Positions 1 through 8,519 of a DNA stretch of 44,296 nt are shown piece after piece; positions within the stretch are counted from its first letter, which is position 1, and each line of letters starts with the position of its first letter. Origin of the DNA: Elusimicrobia bacterium ADurb.Bin231 (GTDB lineage Bacteria; Elusimicrobiota; UBA8919; MWCF01). The stretch is taken from contig MWCF01000055.1 in assembly GCA_002069855.1 (NCBI GenBank), positions 1-44,296 of the forward strand, written 5' to 3'. Below the pieces are notes generated by a model. It was given only the letters and a program-made list of their open reading frames with translations, did no database searches and was not told where the DNA came from. The position numbers were made by a program, and so were the translations under genes.

Positions 1-2
1 TA

Positions 3-494
3 CTTTTTTATTTGTCCATACTTCTGATTCCGTGTCTGTTTATTGCCGGTTATATCATATATAGAAAACGCGCGATAAAATCCATGCCAGGATCGGCTTT
101 CTTGAATATGGAAGATCCGTATTCAAAAGCCATGGATGCCATTTTCGCACTTGAAACCGGCGATTTGCTTAAACGCGGCGCAGTCAAAGAATTTTATTTG
201 ATATTGACAAGGATAGTTCGCGGTTACCTGACAGAAGTTTTTAATGTCAATATCATAGATATGACCACTTCGGAAACTGTAAGAGAGTTGAAGACTGCGG
301 GAATTGTAAAAAAGGATTTGTCCATATGCCGTGATTTTTTTGTGTTTGCGGATCTTGTTAAATTCGCCAAGCATATTCCTTCGGACTCGGATATATCGTC
401 CAGTTTAGAAGAGGCAAAAGAGATTATACAATTGGGGCATGTAGATTCATGTCCACCTCAAATTCCCGTAAAAAATTTTCAGGAGAATAAGTAA
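3..494 (+). CDS. C-terminal part of a DUF4381-like Bat-operon membrane protein (5' truncated by window edge)
   Basis: The reading frame is open through the left edge, so only about the last 160 residues are present and the true start is outside the window. What remains begins with a hydrophobic membrane segment followed by a basic stop-transfer patch. A cytoplasmic helical domain comes next, with a Tyr-rich E-F-Y...Y-L stretch, a T-x-x-E, and a closing ADLVKFA. The same module recurs at the C-terminus of BatD in this window (about residues 500-570, ending ADLIRF), so the two proteins share a tail domain. DUF4381 proteins sit between DUF58 and BatA genes in Bat/MoxR operons; that family assignment rests on position and pattern. 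The stop overlaps the next start by one base (TAATG), indicating translational coupling. Confidence 0.6.
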   Translation, partial: LFYLSILLIPCLFIAGYIIYRKRAIKSMPGSAFLNMEDPYSKAMDAIFALETGDLLKRGAVKEFYLILTRIVRGYLTEVFNVNIIDMTTSETVRELKTAGIVKKDLSICRDFFVFADLVKFAKHIPSDSDISSSLEEAKEIIQLGHVDSCPPQIPVKNFQENK

Positions 495-1480
495 TGCGTT
501 TTTGTTATCCGTATTTTCTTGTTTTGATACCTTTGTTTGTGACGGCATATTTTTTGCTTGTGAAAAACCGGAAATTGAAAAGAAGAGGTATAATAATTTC
601 AGATATCAAAATAATTTCTGGTTCAGATTCCGCGCCCGCAGGCATAAAATTTTTATCGCGTATTAGAATTCTTGCAGTACTCCTGATGATCCTGTCACTG
701 GCCCGTCCGCAGGGAGGCGAAAAATCTTCGGAGATAACCAAAAAGGGCATAGATATAATTTTATGCTTAGACACTTCAACTTCTATGCTGGCCGAAGATT
801 TTAAACCGCACAACCGGTTAGTGGTTGCGAAACAGGCTGTGAAAAAATTTGTCAAAGGCAGAAAAACTGACAGAATCGGAGTTGTGGTTTTTTCAGCTGC
901 CGCATTTACGCAATGTCCGCTGACTACGGATTACGGTTCTTTGCTTGATTTTATAGATAAAGTGGAAATAGGTATGACTCAAACAGACGGCACTGCCATA
1001 GGCACGGCTCTTCTTACCGCAGTCGGCAGATTAAAAGATTCCGTATCCAAAAGCAAAGTGATAATATTACTTACCGACGGAAGAAACAATGCCGGGGAAG
1101 TGGACCCGGTTACTGCGGCAAAAGCAGCGGCAGCTTTCGGCATAAAAGTTTATTCAATAGGCGCTGCAGGCATAGGTCCGGCTCCGTATCCTGTTGACGA
1201 TCCTGTATTCGGAAGGAGGTATGTGCAGATGAAAGAGGATCTGGATGAACAAACTCTTTCCGGCATATCTCTTGCCACAGGAGGCATGTTTTTCCGTGCC
1301 ACAGACAAGGCGTCTTTGGAAGAAATATATAAGAAAATAGATGCGCTTGAAAAAACTGATTTTAAGATAGACGAATATACAAATTACAGAGAACTGTATA
1401 GATATTTTTTGTTCCCTGCGGCATTATTGTTTTTATTGGAAATTATTTTATCAAATACGATTTTTAGGACGGTGCCGTAA
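494..1480 (+). CDS. batA: BatA-like VWA-domain membrane protein
   Basis: 328-residue von Willebrand A protein of the Bat operon. Two hydrophobic segments (about residues 5-23 and 55-70) precede the VWA domain. This carries a complete MIDAS metal site: D93-T-S95-T-S97, T167 in the DGTAIGTAL stretch, and D195 in LLTDG. A further membrane span lies near residues 306-322. The VWA domain should face the periplasm, anchored on both sides. BatA and BatB pair with MoxR AAA ATPases in envelope stress tolerance or protein-complex assembly, but their molecular role is not well defined. An AGGAG lies just upstream of the ATG at 494, and both ends overlap neighbours by one base. No MoxR gene is visible; it is probably upstream of the window. 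Confidence 0.88.
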   Translation: MRFCYPYFLVLIPLFVTAYFLLVKNRKLKRRGIIISDIKIISGSDSAPAGIKFLSRIRILAVLLMILSLARPQGGEKSSEITKKGIDIILCLDTSTSMLAEDFKPHNRLVVAKQAVKKFVKGRKTDRIGVVVFSAAAFTQCPLTTDYGSLLDFIDKVEIGMTQTDGTAIGTALLTAVGRLKDSVSKSKVIILLTDGRNNAGEVDPVTAAKAAAAFGIKVYSIGAAGIGPAPYPVDDPVFGRRYVQMKEDLDEQTLSGISLATGGMFFRATDKASLEEIYKKIDALEKTDFKIDEYTNYRELYRYFLFPAALLFLLEIILSNTIFRTVP

Positions 1481-2496
1481 TGATATTTTCCGCGAAATTT
1501 TATTTATATTTGACTGCTGTGATGCTGCCTGCTATCATTTTACTTGAATTTGCCGTGGAGCATAGAAAAAGAAAATTTCTTAAAGATATGTTTTCCACGG
1601 ATATAACTAAAAAATTGTTTGTTAATTATGATCCCAGGATTCTGGAATTAAAAAAGGTTTTGCGTATAACAGGTTTTTTGCTTATTCTGTTTGCTCTTGC
1701 CGGCCCCAGATTCGGCATGCGTTTTGTAAATATCAAAAGACGCGGCGTGGATATAATACTTGCCATAGATGTTTCTAAAAGCATGCTTGCTCCGGACATA
1801 AAGCCTACACGCATAGAAAAGGCAAAAGACGAATTAGGCAGATTGGTTAATATGCTGTCAGGAAACAGGATAGGAATTATAGCATTTGCCGGCAAACCGT
1901 TTTTACAGTGTCCGATTACTTTGGATACCGGCGCAGTTCGGCTGTTTTTGGATTCAATAAATACGGATATGATACCTATACCCGGCACAGCCATAGGAGA
2001 GGCGATACAGCTTGCTGCCAAAAGTTTTCTAAGCGGGGAGAAACAGTATAAAGCTCTTATACTGCTTACCGACGGCGAAGATCATGAATCAAACCCGACG
2101 GATTATATTTCCCTTGCCAAAAGAGAAGGTATCCGCATTTATACCATAGGATTCGGTACAGTCAGGGGAGATTTGATTCCGGAGAAAGACGGTTCGGGCT
2201 CGGTGGTAAGTTATAAAAAAGATAAAAAGGGCGAAACGATTATGACCAGACTGAATGAAGATGCGCTTAGGGAACTTGCATTAAAAACCGGCGGCGAATA
2301 TTACGGCGCTTCGGACGGCGGTATAGAGGTTAACAGAATAGCGGAAAGCGTATCCGAAATGGAAAACAAACAATTGAGTTCCGGCAAATATGATATGTAT
2401 GAAGAAAAATACTATTATTTTCTTCTCGCGGCTCTCGTGCTTGTTTTGACGGAAATGTTCTTGCCTGACAAAATGCCCGGAAGGTTGAAGATATGA
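1480..2496 (+). CDS. batB: BatB-like VWA-domain membrane protein
   Basis: 338-residue paralogue of the preceding BatA with the same plan: N-terminal membrane spans (about 5-24 and 62-76), a VWA domain and a C-terminal span (about 312-328). The MIDAS residues are intact: D97-V-S99-K-S101, T170 in the PGTAIGEA stretch, and D198 in LLTDGED. The start overlaps the BatA stop by one base and the stop overlaps the BatC start by four bases (ATGA). The run is therefore a translationally coupled operon with presumably stoichiometric products. An intact MIDAS in both proteins suggests both still bind a divalent metal and an acidic ligand. Function beyond the Bat family assignment is not visible. Confidence 0.88.
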   Translation: MIFSAKFYLYLTAVMLPAIILLEFAVEHRKRKFLKDMFSTDITKKLFVNYDPRILELKKVLRITGFLLILFALAGPRFGMRFVNIKRRGVDIILAIDVSKSMLAPDIKPTRIEKAKDELGRLVNMLSGNRIGIIAFAGKPFLQCPITLDTGAVRLFLDSINTDMIPIPGTAIGEAIQLAAKSFLSGEKQYKALILLTDGEDHESNPTDYISLAKREGIRIYTIGFGTVRGDLIPEKDGSGSVVSYKKDKKGETIMTRLNEDALRELALKTGGEYYGASDGGIEVNRIAESVSEMENKQLSSGKYDMYEEKYYYFLLAALVLVLTEMFLPDKMPGRLKI

Positions 2497-3188
2497 GGAT
2501 AAGATTACTATTGCTGTTTCTATTCTTTTTGTTTTCAAATATGCCTGTTTCCGCGTCGGTGCGGTCCGATATAGAAAGAGGGAACAAATCGTTCCGTAAG
2601 GAAAAATATGACGCCGCTATGGAAAAATATCGTAAAGCCGCAGATAAAAATCCTGATTTAAGCGAAGCACATTTCAATATGGGAGATGTTTATTATCGCT
2701 CCGGAGATTATGATAATGCGTTTGAATATTTCGATAAAGCCACCCGTGCTAAAGACGAGGTGTTGAGGAGCAAAGCATATTATAACGCAGGCAACGCCCT
2801 TTTTAATCTTGGTAAGCTTAAGGATGCCTCGTTGCTTTACAAAAAATCTCTGGAATTGGATCCGGACGACAAAGACGCGAAATTTAATTATGAATTTGCA
2901 TTGCGGAAAATGAAGGAAGAAAAGGAAAAAAAGGATTCGCAAAAAAAGGACCCCGGCAACGGCAAAGAAACCGGGAAAAAAGATAAAAATAAAAAAGGCG
3001 ACTCAGATAAAGAAGAAAACATGCCCCGCGGTTCGGAAAAAGATAAGGAAAAAGGCGATCAGCAAAAACAGGGTATGTCTAAGGAAGACGCTTCCAGATT
3101 GCTGGAATCCGCTGGGCAGGAAAAAAGGCCCGCAGGCAAAGCGAATATGAAATCACAGTTGTTTCAGATACCGGAAAAGGACTGGTAG
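2493..3188 (+). CDS. batC: BatC-like secreted TPR protein with charged C-terminal tail
   Basis: 231 residues. A signal peptide (about residues 1-22, ending PVSAS) is followed by three TPR units at about 25-54, 56-88 and 94-127. The tail (about 139-205) is nearly all Lys, Glu, Asp, Gly and Gln and is probably disordered. The architecture matches BatC of Bat operons, a periplasmic TPR adaptor thought to organise the BatA/BatB complex. The start overlaps the BatB stop as ATGA. The last 25 residues regain mixed composition and end in KDW, so the charged stretch is an internal linker and not the true end. Adaptor role is inferred from TPR and position. Confidence 0.8.
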   Translation: MRIRLLLLFLFFLFSNMPVSASVRSDIERGNKSFRKEKYDAAMEKYRKAADKNPDLSEAHFNMGDVYYRSGDYDNAFEYFDKATRAKDEVLRSKAYYNAGNALFNLGKLKDASLLYKKSLELDPDDKDAKFNYEFALRKMKEEKEKKDSQKKDPGNGKETGKKDKNKKGDSDKEENMPRGSEKDKEKGDQQKQGMSKEDASRLLESAGQEKRPAGKANMKSQLFQIPEKDW

Positions 3189-3193
3189 GAAAA

Positions 3194-4981
3194 ATGAAAA
3201 AAATAATTCCGATTATTCTTTTTTTGATGTGCGCGAAAACATACGCCGGTATTAATATTAATGCCTCAGTTGATAAAAACAGGATAGCTTTTGGGGAATC
3301 GGTTTCTCTTACAGTCAATGTTTCCGGAGACATCTCCGGTTTACCCAAACCGGCGCTGCCCGCTTTCCCGGATTTCGATGTTTATTCGTCAGGGACATCC
3401 CAGAACATCTCTTTTGTAAACGGGAAGGTTTCTTCATCTATCACTCATAACTTTGTTTTATCTCCGCGGAAAACCGGTAAGTTTACAATAAGCGGCATTA
3501 CATTGTCCGTCGGCGGAAAAACATATTTCACAACACCTATAAATATAGAAGTTATTCCCGCCGGTTCGTCTCAATCTGTTCCAGCGCAGCAGAAGCAGAG
3601 CATGGGCTCTGCTCCTGAAACCGACGATAGGGGTATGTTTATTACGGCGGAATTGGATAAGCGCAACGTTTATGTGAATGAAGGCGTAACATACACGTTC
3701 AGATTTTTTTCTTCAAGAAGGATGGTGGCGGCGCCTCAGTATATGCCGCCGAATTTTACAGGTTTTGTTACGGAAGATCTTCCGCCTCAGAAAAATTATC
3801 AAACGCAGATAAACGGCAAAGTGTATAATGTGATTGAAATAAGAACAAAATTGTTTCCCGTGACTCAAGGCGTTTATGAACTGGGATATGCGTCTTTGCG
3901 TGTAAGAGTGCAGGATTTCGGCGGCTCTCCTTTCGGCAGCATTTTTGATGATGATTTTTTCGGAAATTTTTTCGGCGCTTCCCAGGAGATTGTGTTAAAG
4001 TCGAAACCCATACAGGTGAAGGTCATGCCTTTGCCGGAATCCGCCAAACCTGCCGGATTTTCGGGAACTGTTGGCAGTTTTAATGTCAATGCCTCTGTCG
4101 ATAAAAATACAGTTGAGCAGAATAGCCCGGTTACATTGAGTGTTGCGGTTTCCGGCTCGGGTAATATAAAATCTATTTCTGCGCCTAATCTGCCTGATAT
4201 GCCGGGGGTAAAAAAATACGAAACAATTTCTTCTTTAAATATCGCAAAGTCGGAATCAAATGTTTCCGGTTCCAAAACGTTTAAAACAGTTATAATTCCC
4301 GAGAGGGTGGGTGTTTTAAAGATTCCGCAGGTTGAATACATATTTTTCGATCCGGGCAAACGGGAGTATGTTGCCAAGAAGACACAGGCATTATCAATTA
4401 AAGTAGTGCCGTCCATGGACGTCATTTCCGGCGGAGGTCATATATCCGGGAAAGCATCTGTTTCGGAGAGAGATATCCGTTTTATAAAAACCGACATTGG
4501 AAAACAGAACGATTCCAGGTTGTGGAATATCGCGAGCCTGTTGCTGTTGGGGCTTTCAGCTGCATTGCTTCTTTCCTCCGTTGTTTATAGGAATGTGATA
4601 CTTGGAAATATAAAAGGAATATGGTTTTTCGGCAAAAGAAAAGCGTTGAAGAAATTTTTGAAAAAAATCGGGAATCTTAATAGCGAACAAATTCCCTTAA
4701 AAGAGTATTATGGGTTGATTTTTGAGTATCTTATGGAATACCTTTCATCCAAAACCGGATGCCAGTTAACAGGGTTTACATTAAATGAGATAGAAAACAT
4801 TTTGTTGGAAAAGAATCTTCCCGAAGAATACGTCATAAAAATACGTAACTTCCTCGAAGAAGCGGATTTGATAAGATTTACGCCTGATTCCGCGTCGCAT
4901 GGCGAAAAATATTTGTCGTCGAATCCGTCTGAAAATCTATGCGCGCTTATTAAAAAGGCGGATAAGGTATGGAAAAAATAA
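3194..4981 (+). CDS. batD: BatD-like oxygen-tolerance family membrane protein
   Basis: 595 residues. A signal peptide ends near A18 (TYA-G). Beta-rich extracytoplasmic domains follow, with two copies of a NASVDKN-type motif opening successive Ig-like modules (about residues 24 and 297). A single membrane span lies at about 443-465, followed by a cytoplasmic helical tail. This is the BatD layout, in which the protein is anchored with most of its mass in the periplasm. The tail resembles the C-terminal domain of the truncated first gene. A GG-rich ribosome-binding site precedes the ATG by about 5 bases. The 3' end runs into the next gene, whose two possible starts overlap it by 13 or 1 bases. 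Confidence 0.8.
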   Translation: MKKIIPIILFLMCAKTYAGININASVDKNRIAFGESVSLTVNVSGDISGLPKPALPAFPDFDVYSSGTSQNISFVNGKVSSSITHNFVLSPRKTGKFTISGITLSVGGKTYFTTPINIEVIPAGSSQSVPAQQKQSMGSAPETDDRGMFITAELDKRNVYVNEGVTYTFRFFSSRRMVAAPQYMPPNFTGFVTEDLPPQKNYQTQINGKVYNVIEIRTKLFPVTQGVYELGYASLRVRVQDFGGSPFGSIFDDDFFGNFFGASQEIVLKSKPIQVKVMPLPESAKPAGFSGTVGSFNVNASVDKNTVEQNSPVTLSVAVSGSGNIKSISAPNLPDMPGVKKYETISSLNIAKSESNVSGSKTFKTVIIPERVGVLKIPQVEYIFFDPGKREYVAKKTQALSIKVVPSMDVISGGGHISGKASVSERDIRFIKTDIGKQNDSRLWNIASLLLLGLSAALLLSSVVYRNVILGNIKGIWFFGKRKALKKFLKKIGNLNSEQIPLKEYYGLIFEYLMEYLSSKTGCQLTGFTLNEIENILLEKNLPEEYVIKIRNFLEEADLIRFTPDSASHGEKYLSSNPSENLCALIKKADKVWKK

Positions 4982-5700
4982 TGATCAGTTTACGAAAAAT
5001 GTTTATGATAGCTGTTTTTGTTTTCTTCGGCAGCATTGCGTTTGCCGATAATTTAACGGAGGATTTTGACGAGGCGTGTTCTTTATACAAAAACGGCAGT
5101 TATGAACTCGCGCTGGAAAAGTTTCTCTCTTTAGAAAAAATGTCGCCTTCGGATTCGATTTATTATAATATAGGCAATGCCTATTATAGGCTTGGGAAAG
5201 TCGGTAATGCTATGGTTTATTATGCCCGCGCCGAAAAAATATCTCCTTACGACGAAGACATAGAGTTCAACATAAAGCATATTTCCATGATGATAGACGA
5301 GAAGGATTATGAAACATCCAATTTCGCAAAATTAAAAATTCATTATTGCTTTTTTATATTTGCCCTTGTTTCCTTTATTTTTTCCTTGGTTCTCTCAATT
5401 AAAATAGCGCGTCCAGGGATAAGAGTCTTCTGGCCTTTTTTAATCTCTCTGATGTTGTTTATTATGGGCTTTTGGATTTATACATGGCGTTTTGTGCGAG
5501 CTAAAGAGCATGTTGCCGTTATTCTAAAAAACAATGCCGAAGTTCGCACCGGTCCTGATGAAAGTTTTAAAATAAGCGCAGTTCTTCCCGAGGGTAAAAA
5601 GGTGCTTGTTATACGAAAATCTTCGGATTGGATCGAAATAGGGATAAAATCACTTGCCATTAAAGGCTGGCTGCCGTCGCGGGAACTTGAAATAATCTAA
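4969..5700 (+). CDS. batE: BatE-like TPR and bacterial SH3 membrane protein
   Basis: 243 residues from the first ATG. An alternative ATG at 4981 gives 239 residues and recreates the TAATG coupling used elsewhere in this operon, so it may be the true start; a signal peptide ending SIAFA is present either way. TPR repeats span about 31-105, two membrane helices about 122-143 and 150-170, and a bacterial SH3 domain about 178-243 (NAEVRTGPDE, then SSDWIEI and GWLPSREL). SH3 domains of this kind often bind cell-wall or peptide ligands. The TPR, two-TM and SH3 order is typical of BatE and closes the Bat operon. No transcription terminator is evident before kdsA. Confidence 0.75.
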   Translation: MEKIMISLRKMFMIAVFVFFGSIAFADNLTEDFDEACSLYKNGSYELALEKFLSLEKMSPSDSIYYNIGNAYYRLGKVGNAMVYYARAEKISPYDEDIEFNIKHISMMIDEKDYETSNFAKLKIHYCFFIFALVSFIFSLVLSIKIARPGIRVFWPFLISLMLFIMGFWIYTWRFVRAKEHVAVILKNNAEVRTGPDESFKISAVLPEGKKVLVIRKSSDWIEIGIKSLAIKGWLPSRELEII

Positions 5701-5721
5701 AATAGTTTGTAAAATAAATCT

Positions 5722-6528
5722 ATGAAAACCGACAGATTGCTGCATGTGTGGAATAACTGCCGTTTGAAAAAACCATTTTTTATTGCCGGTCCTTGTATAA
5801 TTGAAAGTAAAGAGATGACCTGTGAAATTGCGGAGGAACTTAAATCCGTATTTTCGCGTTTGGGTATGCCTTTTATTTTCAAGGCGTCTTATGACAAAGC
5901 TAACAGAACTTCAATAAAATCTTTCAGAGGTCCCGGAATAGACCGCGGGTTGCAAATTCTCCGGTATATTAAAAAGAAACTGGGTGTTCCTGTAATTACT
6001 GATGTTCATTGTACGCACGATGTGGAGGAGGTTGCCTCTGTCGCGGATATTATCCAGATTCCGGCGTTTTTGTGCAGGCAGACGGATTTAATAATTTCTG
6101 CAGCGAAGACCGGCAAAATAGTAAATGTCAAAAAAGGCCAGTTTCTTTCTCCATATGATATGCAGAATGTTGTAGAAAAAATAAAGTCCGCCGGGAACAA
6201 TAGAATCATTTTGACGGAACGGGGCACAAGTTTCGGTTACAATAATCTTGTCGTTGATATGCGTTCCATAGTTGTAATGAAGAAATTCGGTTTTCCCGTA
6301 GTTTTTGACGCTACGCATTCAGTGCAAATTCCAGGCGGGCTTGGTAATGCTACAGGAGGGCAGAGCGAATTTATTGTCCCTTTGGCTCGCGCTGCGCTGG
6401 CAGCAGGAGCGGACGGTATATTTATGGAAGTGCATCCTGATCCGGACAGGGCTCTTTCCGACGGAAAAAATTCCGTAAAACTTTCGCATTTGCGAGAATC
6501 GCTTAAAAAGATTTGTTCCTCTTGCTGA
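5722..6528 (+). CDS. kdsA: 3-deoxy-8-phosphooctulonate synthase (Kdo8P synthase), metal-dependent class
   Basis: 268 residues, normal length. It condenses phosphoenolpyruvate with arabinose 5-phosphate in the Kdo pathway for lipopolysaccharide. The opening IAGPC25IIES carries Cys where the metal-independent E. coli enzyme has Asn. H199 (DATHSVQ), E236 and D247 (MEVHPDPDRALSD) complete the metal ligand set described for the Aquifex-type class, so this enzyme should need a divalent metal. FKASYDKANR and DVHC are family motifs. Only 21 bases separate it from the Bat operon and no clear Shine-Dalgarno is visible. kdsC follows after one small gene; kdsB and kdsD are not in the window. Confidence 0.95.
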   Translation: MKTDRLLHVWNNCRLKKPFFIAGPCIIESKEMTCEIAEELKSVFSRLGMPFIFKASYDKANRTSIKSFRGPGIDRGLQILRYIKKKLGVPVITDVHCTHDVEEVASVADIIQIPAFLCRQTDLIISAAKTGKIVNVKKGQFLSPYDMQNVVEKIKSAGNNRIILTERGTSFGYNNLVVDMRSIVVMKKFGFPVVFDATHSVQIPGGLGNATGGQSEFIVPLARAALAAGADGIFMEVHPDPDRALSDGKNSVKLSHLRESLKKICSSC

Positions 6529-6554
6529 AAGAAGCAAACATTCGGGAGGTAGTT

Positions 6555-6809
6555 ATGATTTGTTATAATTGTAAATCTGAAAATAAGGAAAAGGCCAAGG
6601 TTTGTAAAAAATGCGGAGCCGATTTGACATACATTCCATGGCGCCCCGGCATAAAATGGCATATCAAAGTGCTGGGTGTTATATATGCGGTGGTTGTAAT
6701 CGCCTTTTTTACGGCAAGAGTATTTCTTGATAAGTATGACAGAAATCTGCCGACGTGGGAATCGGAATATCCGATGTATGATATGACAAAAGGCAGTGCT
6801 ACAAAATGA
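6555..6809 (+). CDS. Small zinc-ribbon membrane protein
   Basis: 84 residues from ATG 6555, chosen because a strong GGGAGGT lies 4 bases upstream. A longer in-frame start at 6513 would overlap kdsA and lacks such a site. The N-terminus is a treble-clef style zinc ribbon with C3-x2-C6 and C17-x2-C20, followed by one membrane helix at about residues 37-55 and a short polar tail. The 3' end overlaps kdsC by four bases (ATGA), so it is co-translated with Kdo synthesis genes. No family name is recognised. The zinc ribbon would lie on the cytoplasmic side by the positive-inside rule, and no enzymatic function is visible. Confidence 0.7.
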   Translation: MICYNCKSENKEKAKVCKKCGADLTYIPWRPGIKWHIKVLGVIYAVVVIAFFTARVFLDKYDRNLPTWESEYPMYDMTKGSATK

Positions 6810-7345
6810 AGAACCTTAAAAAAGCTGCGCAAAAAGCAAAAAAAATAAAACTCATTGCAACGGATATAGACGGTGTTTTAACGGATGGTAAGATAATCAT
6901 ACTGGAATCCGGTGAAGAGATTAAAGAATGGGATACTTGCGACAGATTGGCGTTTACTATCTTGCGGAATCACGGCAAACATCTCAAAATCGCGTGGATA
7001 ACAGGAAGAAAATCCAAACAAGTCGCGGCCCGTGCACGGGAAGTCGGAGTTCATTACCTCTATCAACGATGTATGAACAAATTGGTCGCGGTAAAAGAAA
7101 TAATGAACAAAGAGAATATTAAGCTGGACGAGGTTGCTTTTATTGGAGACGATCTGTTGGATTTGCCTGTGCTGTCCAGATGCGGTTTTGCTGTATGCCC
7201 GTCGAATGCCGTGTCGGAAGTTAAAGAGGCAGTTGATTATATAGCTAAAGCAGCCGGCGGCCGCGGAGTTTTTCGGGAAGTCGTGGAACTCATTTTCAAA
7301 TCTCAGGGATTATGGAAAACCGTAATACAACACTATTCTTCTTAA
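6806..7345 (+). CDS. kdsC: 3-deoxy-D-manno-octulosonate 8-phosphate phosphatase, HAD family
   Basis: 179 residues, the usual KdsC size. HAD motif I is ATD20-I-D22-GVLTDG; a WITGRKS segment serves as motif II; motif IV is IGDDLLDLPVL with GFAVCPSNA following. This is the C0 capless HAD arrangement that acts as a tetramer and dephosphorylates Kdo8P to Kdo. It starts inside the zinc-ribbon gene (ATGA overlap) and its last 34 bases overlap the LptC-like gene in another frame. The kdsC-lptC-lptA-lptB order matches the conserved LPS export operon of many diderms. The family also includes related phosphatases of sialic and other keto acids, but the kdsA context favours KdsC. Confidence 0.9.
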   Translation: MKNLKKAAQKAKKIKLIATDIDGVLTDGKIIILESGEEIKEWDTCDRLAFTILRNHGKHLKIAWITGRKSKQVAARAREVGVHYLYQRCMNKLVAVKEIMNKENIKLDEVAFIGDDLLDLPVLSRCGFAVCPSNAVSEVKEAVDYIAKAAGGRGVFREVVELIFKSQGLWKTVIQHYSS

Positions 7346-7833
7346 TTTCTTTATTGTTTTTTTCCTGTGGCAAAGGCGGGATGAAAAAGATTGTTATTAC
7401 TGAAACGATGCCTGAGCGAATTGTGAAAAACTTTTCGATCGACAAATATATTTCTGGAGATAAAATCTGGCAATTCACCGCCTCCCGCGCAGATATTTAT
7501 GACAAAAGAAATACCGTTTATGCTATAGGCGTTGATATGCTTTATTATGAATCAAGTGTGCCAGGGACAGCTATAACGGCATCCTCCGCTGTGATAAATA
7601 TAAATACCGGTGATGTCAGCGCGTTCGGCAATGTCGTAATTAATTCTCTCTCGGGGAATACCACGCTGTACACGGAAGCGATAAATTACGACGGAAAAAC
7701 AAAAAAAATTATTTCGGATTCCTTTGTCAGGCATGAAAGATCCGACGCGACTATTACGGGGCAAGGTATGACCGCTTCGGGCGATCTATCCGAAGTTATT
7801 ATACAAAAAGACGTAAGAGTGATAAAAAAATGA
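7312..7833 (+). CDS. lptC: LptC-like LPS export protein, probable lipoprotein
   Basis: 173 residues. The N-terminus has a short hydrophobic stretch ending LLFFSC19GKGG, a plausible lipobox, so the protein is probably lipid-anchored and not TM-anchored as in E. coli. The remainder is beta-rich, with WQFTASRADIYD and GNVVINS segments typical of the LptC/OstA-like jellyroll that passes LPS across the periplasm. It overlaps kdsC by 34 bases and the LptA-like gene by four (ATGA). Sequence conservation in LptC is low, so the call rests on length, fold pattern and position between kdsC and lptA. Confidence 0.78.
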   Translation: MENRNTTLFFLISLLFFSCGKGGMKKIVITETMPERIVKNFSIDKYISGDKIWQFTASRADIYDKRNTVYAIGVDMLYYESSVPGTAITASSAVININTGDVSAFGNVVINSLSGNTTLYTEAINYDGKTKKIISDSFVRHERSDATITGQGMTASGDLSEVIIQKDVRVIKK

Positions 7834-8492
7834 ATGTGAAACGCATATTCTTTACGCTGCTGGGTTTATTGGGAGGAATATTTTTTATTTCCGATTTTTT
7901 ATTGTCCGCGCCGCCGCTTACAATTACGAGCGATAAAATGAAAATAATCTCTCAAGGCGAAGTAAGCGAATTTATAGGGAATGTGCTTATTGTCCAGGGC
8001 AATTTGACAATAAAAGCGGATGTGGTGAAGGCAAATGATAAAACCGGCCTCATTTCCGCTAAAAATGATATAATCGTGCATTATTCCAGTGATTCGGTTT
8101 CAACCTATGCATGGGGGGATAGCGCGGAATATGACAAGAACCGCAGCACAGGCGTTTTAATAGGTAATGTAAGGGTCAAAAGGCATCTTTCGGAATCCGC
8201 CACGGATTTTGTCACTCTTACCTGCGACAGGCTGGATATTATGTCTGCCGGCGAGCGGCTTCGCGGGATAGGGAACGCAAGGATTGTTCATCCCAGCGGT
8301 ATTGCGGAAAGCGACGAAGTATTTTACGATAATGCCAAGGACGAAATTATTCTTTCAGGGACTCCTGCCCGCATTCAGAAGCACGACGGCGGAACCTCTA
8401 CCGAATATTACGGAGATAGGATCATACTTGATATAAAAACGGAAAATGTTACAATTACAGGGAATGTGCGCACAAAAATAATGATGAAATGA
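7830..8492 (+). CDS. lptA: LptA/OstA-like periplasmic LPS transport protein
   Basis: 220 residues with an N-terminal hydrophobic signal (about 8-27, cleavage probably near LLSA-PP). The OstA pattern begins at once with ITSDKMKIISQGEVSEFIGN and continues through several short beta repeats ending in GNV or GNARI, as expected for the LptA beta-jellyroll. The protein is somewhat longer than E. coli LptA (185 residues) and may hold an extra set of strands. LptA bridges LptC in the inner membrane to the outer-membrane LptD/E translocon. Coupled to lptC by ATGA and followed by lptB. Confidence 0.83.
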   Translation: MNVKRIFFTLLGLLGGIFFISDFLLSAPPLTITSDKMKIISQGEVSEFIGNVLIVQGNLTIKADVVKANDKTGLISAKNDIIVHYSSDSVSTYAWGDSAEYDKNRSTGVLIGNVRVKRHLSESATDFVTLTCDRLDIMSAGERLRGIGNARIVHPSGIAESDEVFYDNAKDEIILSGTPARIQKHDGGTSTEYYGDRIILDIKTENVTITGNVRTKIMMK

Positions 8493-8519
8493 TTATGCGT
8501 GTCTAATCGGGCTCAATCC

